Origin: JACKCR01 sp041390305
GTDB lineage: Bacteria > Eisenbacteria > RBG-16-71-46 > CAIMUX01
Direction of reading: 5' to 3'
NCBI GenBank assembly: GCA_041390305.1
Contig: JAWKQE010000032.1
Location: 5,452-69,451, forward strand
Length of the DNA: 64,000 bases
Every line of letters begins with the position of its first letter. Positions within the stretch are counted from its first letter, which is position 1. The translations under genes and the position numbers were made by a program. Of the stretch, positions 17,598-25,827 are shown one piece after another. Under the pieces are notes generated by a model. It saw only the letters and a program-made list of their open reading frames with translations, did no database searches and was not told the DNA's origin.

Positions 17598-19950
17598 ATG
17601 AGACGAATCTTCCCGGGATTCCCGATCCAGCACCCCCGACTCGTCATGATCGGGATCCTCGTGCTCACCGTGCTCGCGGGGATCCAGCTGCCCAAGATCA
17701 AGATCGATACCGATCCCGAGAACATGCTTCCGGAGAGCGAGCCCGTCCGGGTGATGCACCGGGAGGTGAAGGACGCGTTCAATCTGAGGGACTTCCTGGT
17801 CCTCGCAGCGTCGTGGACGAGGAGACCGTGTTCACACCGGAGATCCTGGCATGGGTCCAGGTCATCACGGACGCCCTACGACATGGAAGGCGTGATCACC
17901 GACGACATCCTCGCCCCGGAGCCGGTCGGACATCCCCCTGACGCGGAGGTGGTATCCGGGTCCACGCTGATGGAAGAGATCCCGGCTTCGACCGAGGACG
18001 CCCAGCAGATCGTCGCCCAGATCCGGGACAATCCGATTCTGCGTGGAAAGCTCGCCTCGATGAGGTGCGCGCTCGCCATCTTCATTCCGCTCGAGAACAA
18101 GAACTACGCGATGGAGGTCGGCGAGCAGATCCAGGCTCTCATCGACAAGGACCACGGGGAGGAGCAGTACCACCTCGCCGGGCAGCCGGTGGCCCAGGAC
18201 ACGTTTGGCGCCGCCATGTTCCAGCAGATGGCGCTCTCGGCCCCGGCCGCGTTCCTTCTCATCTTCCTGCTCATGCTCTTCTTCTTCCGGAACTGGCGTG
18301 GGTGTCGCGGCTCCGATGATTCTCGCCAGGATCTCGGTGATCTGGACGATGGGGCTCCTCGTCGGGATGGGATACACCGTCCACATCATGAGCTCGATGA
18401 TCCCGATCTTCCTCATACCGATCGCGGTGCTGAACTCGATCCACATCCTGAGTTCCATCCACGCGAACTATCATGAGAAGGGATCGATGGAGGAGACGCT
18501 CTACCACACGATGCGTGAGCTCTTCCTCCCGATGGCGTTCACGTCGCTCACCACCGTGGTCGGATTCGCGTCGCTCGTCGCCACTCCGATTCCGCCGGTC
18601 CAGGTGTTCGGTGCATTCGTCGCGTTCGGTGTGTTCGTGGCCTGGATCCTCTCGCTCCTCTTCATCCCGGCCTACGCGATGCTCATGCCTGCTTCCACGC
18701 TCGACAACTTCGGACACACGCACGAAGGCCCCGCGGCACCGGAGAGCCACCTCCAGAAGATCTACCGGTTCAGCGTGAAGTACCGGGTCGCCGTGCTGAG
18801 TGGCCTCGCCATCATCATGGTCGTCGCCGGCTACGGCGTGACGAAGATCGTCGTCAACGACAACCCGGTGAACTGGTTCAAGCCCGGAAGCCCGCTCCGC
18901 GTCGCCGACAAAGTGATGAACGAGCACCTCGCGGGAACGTATCTCGCCTACCTCGAACTCTCAGGCAGCGAGGATCAGGCGTTCCTCGAGCCCGAGTGGA
19001 TGGGCTACGCGGATCGCCTCCAGAACGTCATCGCAAAGCAGGACAACGTCGGTGCAGTCAGCTCCGTCGTCGACGTAGTGAAGAAGGTGCAGTACGAGCT
19101 CCTCTCGCGGGCCGAAGGCAGCAACACGCTGGCCGACGACCGGGAGAAGATCGCCCAGTACCTCTTCCTCTACGAGATGAGCGGCGGCAGCCCGGACGAC
19201 CTCTTCAAGTTCATCACTCCCGGCCAGGATCGGATCAACATCTGGATCCAGATGCGCCAGGGAGACAATCAGCGGGTCAAGGAAGCCGTGACCGCGATCG
19301 AGGACTGGATCGCGCAGAATCCCCCTCCCTCCGGGATGGAAGTACAGTGGGCCGGTCTCAGCTACATCAACATGAAGTGGCAGCAGCTCATGGTCTCGGG
19401 CATGGGCAAGGCGCTGGCCGGATCCTGGGTCACGGTCCTCATCATGATGGGGCTCCTCTTCCGGAGCGTGCGGCTCGGGCTTCTCGCCATGATCCCGCTC
19501 ACCGCGACCATCCTCATCACCTACGGGTACGTCGGCCTCACCGGCCGGAACTACGATATGCCGATCGCGGTCCTATCGAGCCTCGCGCTCGGGCTCAGCG
19601 TCGACTTCGCGATCCACTTCATCCAGCGGACGCGGGATCTGCACATCCATCACAACCGCGACTTCCACAAGACGATGCAGGCTTTCTTCCACGAGCCGGC
19701 TCAGGCCCTGGCGCGAAACATCGTCGTCATCGCCCTCGGGTTCGTGCCGATGTTCTTCGCGACGCTCGTGCCCTACGTGACGGTGGGAGCGTTCTTCTTC
19801 GCAATCATGATGATCAGCGGCGCGGCGACCTTCCTCATCATGCCCGCCATGCTCAGCTACTTCCCTGCCCACGTGATCTCCGGACGTCCGAAGGGACACG
19901 GTGGGCAGGTCCACGGTGTAAATGACGCTACTCCAGCACTCGGGAGGTAA
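17598..19950 (+). pseudogene. RND/MMPL-family exporter with three frameshifts
   Basis: After correction this is a ~783-residue inner-membrane exporter of the hydrophobe/MMPL RND type. It starts MRRIFPGFPIQHPRLVMIGI with TM1, then the family motif IDTDPENMLPESEPVR. Two blocks of helices follow: MGLLVGMGYTVHIMSS ... FGVFVAWILSLLF, then a second periplasmic loop (GVTKIVVNDNPVNWFKPG) and LGLSVDFAIHFIQRTRD, whose Asp/His fit the proton-relay helix. The frame breaks at about 17809 (loss of one base before VVDEETVFTPEILAW), is restored at about 17872 (extra base before YDMEGVITDD), and breaks again at 18303 (one extra base after FFFRNWRG). From 18304 to the stop it is intact. It heads an operon with a LolA-like protein and a barrel. 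Confidence 0.8.
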
Positions 19951-19958
19951 CTCGAATC

Positions 19959-20765
19959 ATGCGTAAGATCCTTGCAACCACGTTGACTGCGTTCGCCCTC
20001 GGCGCGCTTCTCCAGACGGCTCCGGCCCAGGCCCAGCCCGACCCGGAAGCGCTGATGAAGGACGCGCACCTCAAGATGTACTACGCCGGCGATGACGGCA
20101 CGGCCCGCGTGCAGATGACGATCACGGACAAGAAGGGGAAGACGCGGGAGCGCGACTTCGTGATCATCCGGAAGGACTTCGTCGAAGGCGGAGAGCAGAA
20201 GTACTTCGTCTACTTCTTCGAGCCGAACGACGTCCGCCGGACCACGTTCATGGCCTGGAAGAACCCCGATGGCGACGATTCCCGGTGGATCTACGTTCCC
20301 GCGCTCGACCTCGTGAAGCCTCTCTCGGCCAACGACAAGAAGAGCAGCTTCGTCGGCAGCGACTTCGCCTACGAGGACGTTTCCGGACGTCACTGGAGCG
20401 AGGACTCGCACACCTTCGTTCGCGAGGAAGAGAAGGACGGCCATCAGACCTATGTGATCGAGAGCACGCCGAAGCAGAAGGACTACTTCGCCAAGAAGAC
20501 GACCTGGATCGACAAGGCGAGCGGTCTCATCCTGCGTGAGGAGTACGTCGACGACAAGGGCGTCGAGCTCAAGGTGTTCGAGAGCCTCGAGATCAAGGAC
20601 GCGGGCGGGTACCCGACCGCGACCAAGCGTCGGATGACGACGCCGCGGAAGGACAACAACACCCTCATCGTGTTCGATCAGATCACCTACGACCAGGGCA
20701 TCTCCGAGGAGATCTTCTCCGAGCGCTACCTCAAGAGCCCGCCGCGCGAATACATCGGCCAGTAA
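19959..20765 (+). CDS. LolA-like outer-membrane lipoprotein-sorting protein of an RND operon
   Basis: A 268-residue periplasmic protein with a signal peptide (MRKILATTLTAFALGALLQTAPAQA). The rest is a LolA/LolB-like half-barrel annotated in many genomes as outer membrane lipoprotein-sorting protein (PF17131-type): MTITDKKGKTRERDFVIIRK, then SRWIYVPALDLVKPLSANDKKSSFVGSDF, a signature of the family. These proteins commonly sit between an MMPL exporter and a barrel, as here, and probably pass hydrophobic cargo across the periplasm; the cargo is unknown. The ribosome-binding site GGGAGG overlaps the stop region of the exporter gene 8 nt upstream. Confidence 0.85.
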   Translation: MRKILATTLTAFALGALLQTAPAQAQPDPEALMKDAHLKMYYAGDDGTARVQMTITDKKGKTRERDFVIIRKDFVEGGEQKYFVYFFEPNDVRRTTFMAWKNPDGDDSRWIYVPALDLVKPLSANDKKSSFVGSDFAYEDVSGRHWSEDSHTFVREEEKDGHQTYVIESTPKQKDYFAKKTTWIDKASGLILREEYVDDKGVELKVFESLEIKDAGGYPTATKRRMTTPRKDNNTLIVFDQITYDQGISEEIFSERYLKSPPREYIGQ

Positions 20766-20787
20766 GTTCCGGAAGGACGAGGAAACC

Positions 20788-22119
20788 GTGATCAAGTCGA
20801 ACCATTCGAATGCAAGCAGGCAGGGAGGGAGCGCCGCTCGCGGCGCCCTGTCCCTCGGGGTGGCCGGAGTCGCATTCGCCGCATTGGCCACGTCGTTCAC
20901 TGCGGATGTCGCCAGCGCCCAGGTGGAGATCCACGGATTCATCGAGGGTGGCACGGGTGTCCGTCTCGTCGACGAACCCGACGTGCCGCAGGGAGCCGAC
21001 GCAGCCTATCTGCCGTCTGCCTGGAGCGGGACCAAGGACTTCACGCTGCGCGAGACACGTGTGCAGCTCAAGGGCGATCTCTACGGTGACGTCGGCGAGG
21101 CCCACTTCGTGACCGACCTGCTCGCCGACCAGGCGGCGGGAAGCGGATCCGATGTCGTGATCCGCGAAGGCTACGTCAAGTTCAACGCGTTCCAGGACAA
21201 GCTCGAGGCCCGCGTCGGTCGCCAGCCGACCACGTGGGGAACGGGCGATCTGCTCTTCATCAACGACCTCTTCCCGAAGGACTACGTCAGCTTCTTCGTG
21301 GGACGGGACGACCAGTATCTGAAGGGGCCGTCGGACGCGATCCGGCTCGGCGTCTTCGGCCTGCCGGTCGCGCTCGACGTCGTCTATACGCCCGAGTTCA
21401 CGCCGGACAATCTCCCGACCGGAGAGCGTCTCGTCTTCTGGGCGCCGGCCATGCTGCCGGTCTCGCGGCCGAGCCAGGATCTCGAGAACGGCGAGCTCGC
21501 AGTCAGGGTGAGCCGATATCTCGGCGGATTCAACGTGGCCGGCTACGTGTACCGCGGCTTCTGGAAGCAGCCGAACGGAATGGTGATCGCCGAGGACGGG
21601 ATGACACCGACCGGCTTCTACCATCCGGAACTCCGCGTCTACGGCGCGAGTGCGCGCGGTGGTTTCCAGGGCGGTGTCGCCTGGGTCGAGGGCGGCTACT
21701 ACGATTCGAGCGAGGACCCGGACGGGATCCTTCCGACCGTGCCGAACTCGGAACTCCGCGCGATGGCCGGATACGAACGCCAGTGGTGGAGCGACTTCAC
21801 CGGTGGGGCTCAGGTCTACTGGGAAGGCGTACAGGACTTCGTGGAGAATCCACAGGATCCGAAGGAGGAGAATCGTGTTCTCCTCACGCTACGGCTCATG
21901 CAGATGCTGAAGTACCAGACGGTGAAGCTGAACGCGTTCACGTTCTACTCACCGACCGACGAAGACGCCTATGTGAGACTCGGTGTGACGTACGACTACA
22001 CCGACCAGCTTCAGCTCAACGTGGGGGCGAACCTCTTCTCCGGTAGCGACAACCGTACGCTCTTCGGGATGAACGAGGACAACAGCAACGTCTTCGGTCG
22101 GGTCCGCTTCAGCTTCTGA
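20788..22119 (+). CDS. Outer-membrane beta-barrel protein of the exporter operon (DUF1302-like)
   Basis: A 443-residue protein with a long signal peptide ending near DVASAQ. The mature chain has alternating amphipathic strands (TLRETRVQLKGDLYGDV, EGYVKFNAFQDKLEARVGRQPTTWGTGD, TLRLMQMLKYQTVKLNAFTF) and ends in ...RVRFSF with a terminal Phe, the outer-membrane insertion signal. The RVGRQ..WGTGD segment and the operon position resemble DUF1302/alginate-export-type porins found with MMPL exporters. It likely provides the outer-membrane exit or a receptor for the exported lipid; this is inference. The start is GTG with GGAAGGACGAGG upstream, 22 nt after the LolA-like gene. Confidence 0.8.
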   Translation: MIKSNHSNASRQGGSAARGALSLGVAGVAFAALATSFTADVASAQVEIHGFIEGGTGVRLVDEPDVPQGADAAYLPSAWSGTKDFTLRETRVQLKGDLYGDVGEAHFVTDLLADQAAGSGSDVVIREGYVKFNAFQDKLEARVGRQPTTWGTGDLLFINDLFPKDYVSFFVGRDDQYLKGPSDAIRLGVFGLPVALDVVYTPEFTPDNLPTGERLVFWAPAMLPVSRPSQDLENGELAVRVSRYLGGFNVAGYVYRGFWKQPNGMVIAEDGMTPTGFYHPELRVYGASARGGFQGGVAWVEGGYYDSSEDPDGILPTVPNSELRAMAGYERQWWSDFTGGAQVYWEGVQDFVENPQDPKEENRVLLTLRLMQMLKYQTVKLNAFTFYSPTDEDAYVRLGVTYDYTDQLQLNVGANLFSGSDNRTLFGMNEDNSNVFGRVRFSF

Positions 22120-22450
22120 CGCGAGCGCCTTTCACGGACGCCCGCGTTCGAAACCGTCTCCAGCGCTGCTCGGCTTCGGCGTCTGCTCTCGCAGGCCCGA
22201 CCGGCGGACGAAACGAAACCAGGCTTCCCTCGTGAAGCCTCTCCGGATGCCCTGCACTGGTTGCCATGACCGGTGCGGGGCTTCGCTGTCCTTCCCAGGC
22301 ATCCTCGCCCAATCGTCCCCACCCACATCTGTGTAGACAGTCTTTGCCTCCACGAGGCCCGGCGGCGTACGCTCGGGTCGTCCCTCCTCCTGTATCCGTT
22401 GGAAACCACTCATCCTACGAAGTTGCCCTCCCGGGCAATGGAGGTGACCC
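22120..22450. other. Intergenic region, no gene seen
   Basis: About 330 bases without a supported gene on either strand. The last bases hold GGAGGTGACCC, the ribosome-binding site of the next gene. A promoter for that gene is expected around 22320-22420 but none could be fixed. Confidence 0.4.
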
Positions 22451-23101
22451 ATGCAGACCTACGTCTCCAGAAATGTCTGGTCATTGGGCCTACTCCTCGT
22501 TGCGATCGCGACTCTTCCCAGTCAGAGCTGGGCGTCGCCACTCGCCACAGGAGCTCTACTCCTACCCGCCGGAACCGTTGTCATGACGGTCCCGGATCCC
22601 CCGAACGTCACCGTGATCCCGTGTGACGATCTCAATGGGATCGTCCTCGCGCCCGACCATCCGGCTCCGATGCCGGCGAGTCAGGTGGAGATCATCGTCC
22701 GGAACTCCGACAACATCCCGGTCGTGAACGCGGCCGTGACCGTGGAGTTCGGGGCGAGCAACGTGGCGTGTCCCGATGCGGTCTACTCCGCGACCACGGA
22801 CGCCTCCGGCACGGCCTACCTGAGTTTGACGGGAGGGGGCTGCGCCCACCAGATCGCGCTCTCGGGGGTCATCAAGGCGAACGGCATCACGCTCCGGAAC
22901 TACCAGAACGTGAAGAGCCCGGATTTCGACGGCTCCGGTGGTGACCTGCAGGTGAATCTGGCAGATCTCATCGCGTTCACCGGCGAGTTCCTCGGCACGG
23001 ACCCGCCGGCGTGTCACGACTACGACAACAGCGGAACCACCGACCTCGGGGATCTCGTGATGTTCAGCCCCGCGTTCGTGGACGGCAGCCACTGTCCCTA
23101 G
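22451..23101 (+). CDS. Secreted protein with dockerin-like EF-hand pair
   Basis: A 216-residue exported protein with a signal peptide (WSLGLLLVAIATLPSQSWAS). The centre is a carboxypeptidase-regulatory/Ig-like beta-sandwich (VVNAAVTVEFGASNV ... ATTDASGTAYLSLTGGGC). The C-terminus has two calcium-loop repeats, SPDFDGSGGDLQVNLADLIAF and HDYDNSGTTDLGDLVMF, as in dockerin type I pairs. Such tails are common in secreted proteins of FCB-type candidate phyla and need not mean a cellulosome. GGAGGTGACCC precedes the ATG. Function is unknown. Confidence 0.75.
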   Translation: MQTYVSRNVWSLGLLLVAIATLPSQSWASPLATGALLLPAGTVVMTVPDPPNVTVIPCDDLNGIVLAPDHPAPMPASQVEIIVRNSDNIPVVNAAVTVEFGASNVACPDAVYSATTDASGTAYLSLTGGGCAHQIALSGVIKANGITLRNYQNVKSPDFDGSGGDLQVNLADLIAFTGEFLGTDPPACHDYDNSGTTDLGDLVMFSPAFVDGSHCP

Positions 23102-23125
23102 GCGCGGCTCCGCCGGGATCGCGAC

Positions 23126-24886
23126 TCAGTCGGAGCGGCCGAGCCTCCGGAGTTCGGTGCGGATCGTCTCGAGTCGCTCCGCGGACAGATGGGTAGAGAC
23201 TCCATCGGGGTCGGCGTCGGCGCTCTGCAAGAGCACCGTGCCGACCCCGATCTGGTCTTCCGCCCGTCCGGTCTCCCGGTAGACGTCGTAGAGGACGTCG
23301 AGCGCCGGGAGGTATCCCCGCACGATCCCGTACGATTCCATCGCCAACGCTTCTGCTTCGTCCCATCTACCCGCCGCCGCGGCCGATCGCGCCAACCCGA
23401 GCGGGAAGCGCGGGTCGTTCGGGTGCGCACTCCGGCCCCGTTCGAGTTCACGAGTCGCTTCCTCGGTCAGCCCGTTCGCCTGGTAGAGGAATGCCAAGTG
23501 GAGGGCCGGTGGGTGGGTCTGGTAGTAGTCGGCTCGATCATGCTCGACGAGGCGCGCGGTCCACTCGACCGACTTGTGCGTGTTGAGCAGCAGGAACCAC
23601 GCGGGTGCGACGAGTACCGCCACCGCGGCGGCGAAGGGGAGGGCCCGGCTCGCTCGGAGCCCCAGGTGAGAGGCGCGGCCCCGGGAGCCGCGTACCGCGA
23701 GTGCGAACGCGAGTCCAAACGGGGCGGACAGAGAGAGGATGTCCCAGTCGGCCGCTCCGAGCACGGGGTTGAAGACGAAGAGGCCGATCGCCGGGAGGAT
23801 CCAGGCCCAGAGCGTCACCCAGCCCTCGGTCGAAACGAGATCCTCATCCTCTTCCCGGCGTCGCCAGAGCGCGACCAACCCGGCTCCTCCCAGGACGACC
23901 CCTGGTGCGCTTCCCAACCACTGCGCGTTCGCGTAGTCGAAGAGATGAGAGAGCGAGAGAAGCGAGTACGGCCGCGCGTCGGTGGGCGTGAGGCGAAGGA
24001 AGAGGCTGTGCCCACGGGAGAGGAACAGCGCGAAGCCGATCCCGAGTACGGCCGCGGCCGCGGTTGCCGCGAGGATCCGTGAACGCGTCGGAGTGATCCG
24101 TCGTGCCAGCAAGGGGACGAAAGCCATCGGCACCCAGAGGAGGGCGGCGAGATGGAACGCCGCCGCTCCGAGCGCAAGGAGAGGAGCCAGCAGGGCGAGA
24201 CGAGAGTTTCGGACCGCACGTAGCGTGATGACGAGGACGAGGACGAGGAGAGCGAGGAGCGGAGCGTAGATCTCGAGGTATCCGCAGAAGAGGGCGAAGA
24301 CGCCGGAGAAGACGGCGAGTGTCGTGATCCCACGCCGCTCGTCGTCGCTTCCTTGCAGCGTGCCCGTGATCGCGACCCAGCACATGGCGTAGATGAGCCC
24401 CGAGACCCGACCCACGTTACGGAAGACTTCGGCCGCGCCCGACAGAGTGCCGTCGCTGAAGCGGGTGACGAGGGCGGAGTAGAATGCGATCGCGCCTCTC
24501 TCGTTGCCGTTCCCGTGTCCGGTGAGGGCTTCCGTGACACGCAGCCAGTTGTCGCCGAGGAGTCCGTATTGCGCGGCGAAGGTCGTCAGGAGCCCCACCA
24601 CGGTAGCCAGCGTGCCGATGCGGAGAACCTTCTCGGGACTGAGGCGGCTCGGTTTGACCCGAACCTCCCCGCGGGCCTTCGGCGTCCGACTTACGCGATA
24701 GGCCGCGACGCCGGCGAAGAGGATCGGGAATCCCACGACGTAGGACGGGAGTTCACGGAGTGGCGTGGCGGACCAGAGGCGGACACCGGAGAACCCTTCG
24801 TCCGGCCAGAAGAAGGCGAGGAGTACGTACGCCACGAGAAAGAGGCCGATAGACACGGCCTCTCGGACGCGGCCGGAGTCGGTCAC
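23126..24886 (-). CDS. Polytopic membrane protein with C-terminal TPR-like region
   Basis: A 586-residue protein. The first ~450 residues contain about ten to twelve hydrophobic helices (IGLFLVAYVLLAFFW, LATVVGLLTTFAAQYGLL, YLEIYAPLLALLVLVLVITL and others). A periplasmic-looking loop near residue 130 reads ALTGHGNGNERGAIAFYSALV. The last ~130 residues are soluble with tandem helical repeats (LAFLYQANGLTEEATRELERG, PRFPLGLARSAAAAGRWDEAEALAMES), TPR-like. The overall shape recalls GT-C glycosyltransferases or DUF2723 proteins, but no catalytic motif is certain. The start is GTG overlapping the stop of the S66 peptidase gene in GTGA, which rules out the long upstream extension of the frame. Confidence 0.7.
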   Translation of the reverse strand: MTDSGRVREAVSIGLFLVAYVLLAFFWPDEGFSGVRLWSATPLRELPSYVVGFPILFAGVAAYRVSRTPKARGEVRVKPSRLSPEKVLRIGTLATVVGLLTTFAAQYGLLGDNWLRVTEALTGHGNGNERGAIAFYSALVTRFSDGTLSGAAEVFRNVGRVSGLIYAMCWVAITGTLQGSDDERRGITTLAVFSGVFALFCGYLEIYAPLLALLVLVLVITLRAVRNSRLALLAPLLALGAAAFHLAALLWVPMAFVPLLARRITPTRSRILAATAAAAVLGIGFALFLSRGHSLFLRLTPTDARPYSLLSLSHLFDYANAQWLGSAPGVVLGGAGLVALWRRREEDEDLVSTEGWVTLWAWILPAIGLFVFNPVLGAADWDILSLSAPFGLAFALAVRGSRGRASHLGLRASRALPFAAAVAVLVAPAWFLLLNTHKSVEWTARLVEHDRADYYQTHPPALHLAFLYQANGLTEEATRELERGRSAHPNDPRFPLGLARSAAAAGRWDEAEALAMESYGIVRGYLPALDVLYDVYRETGRAEDQIGVGTVLLQSADADPDGVSTHLSAERLETIRTELRRLGRSD

Positions 24887-25773
24887 GCCAGGACGGCCGG
24901 AGCGTCGAGGATGGAGAGTGACGGCGGCGCAGTTTCGATGCGGGCGCGCGCGCCACACGGAAGCGGGCACGCGACGGCTTCGTGTCCGTAGGGGAAGCCG
25001 CGCAGAACCGGAATGTCGAGGCTCTCGGCCCACTCCCAGATGAGACGGAGTCCGTCCTCTTCCGTCAGCTTCTCGTTGCGCGGGGTGCAGTGCGTGAACT
25101 GTCCGAGAACCAGTCCGCCGAGTCCTCGATCGAGGCCGGAGATCCTCATCTGCGCGACCATCCGGTCGAGCCCCTCGGGCCGCTCGTCGATGTCCTCGAG
25201 CACGAGAATGGCGCCGTCCAGGTTCGGCAGGAACGGGGAGCCGATGAGCGCCGAGAAGACCGCGAAATTCGCGGGAACGAGCGTCCCTTCGGCGGTCCCC
25301 GGAGAGAGCACTTCGAGTTCCGCTCCTTCCGGAAGCGGGATCGGCCCGGCCGGCCAGGGGCCGCGGACGAAGTCCCACCAACGCTCCTGCGTGTAGGACG
25401 GAGTCTCCTCGTGGAGCTGGACGACCATCTGTCCCGAGAGCGAGACCAGACCGGTCTGCGAGAGGAGCCCGAGCACGAGCGCGGTCGGGTCGGAGAGACC
25501 GACGACCAGTTTGGGATTCGCGCGAACGAGGTCGTAGTCGAGTTCGAGAAGGAGGGGGGCGCTGCCGCTGCCTCCGCGCACGAAGAGGATCCCGTCGATC
25601 TCGGGGTTCGTGAAGAACGACTCGAGCTCTCGGGCCCGCTGCTCCACCGTGCCCGCGTGGATCCCGCGGCGCACATGGGCGCTCGGAGCCAGCACGGTTT
25701 CGAAGCCCTGCGCGTGGAGCCAGGCGACCCCGCGCTCCAGGCGGACATCATCGGCCGGGCTGCTCGGGCACAT
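24883..25773 (-). CDS. LD-carboxypeptidase family (peptidase S66) protein
   Basis: At least 296 residues. S66 enzymes cleave the D-Ala of murein tetrapeptides in the cytoplasm during cell-wall recycling. Seen here are the nucleophile region FVRGGSGSAPLLLELDYD, VVGLSDPTALVLGL, the Glu in ILVLEDIDERPEGLDRM and the His in GFPYGHE. The residue after the nucleophile turn is Pro rather than the usual Arg. The first ATG (25773) would cut off the expected N-terminal strand. The frame continues upstream as LPRLWAPGAKLGL, and an ATC at 25815 lies exactly 6 nt after AGGAGG, so initiation at AUC (or a changed ATG) is possible. It follows the TonB-like receptor gene immediately. Confidence 0.8.
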   Translation of the reverse strand: MCPSSPADDVRLERGVAWLHAQGFETVLAPSAHVRRGIHAGTVEQRARELESFFTNPEIDGILFVRGGSGSAPLLLELDYDLVRANPKLVVGLSDPTALVLGLLSQTGLVSLSGQMVVQLHEETPSYTQERWWDFVRGPWPAGPIPLPEGAELEVLSPGTAEGTLVPANFAVFSALIGSPFLPNLDGAILVLEDIDERPEGLDRMVAQMRISGLDRGLGGLVLGQFTHCTPRNEKLTEEDGLRLIWEWAESLDIPVLRGFPYGHEAVACPLPCGARARIETAPPSLSILDAPAVLA

Positions 25774-25827
25774 CAGCCCGAGCTTCGCTCCGGGTGCCCA
25801 GAGTCGCGGTAGGATCTTCGGCCTCCT

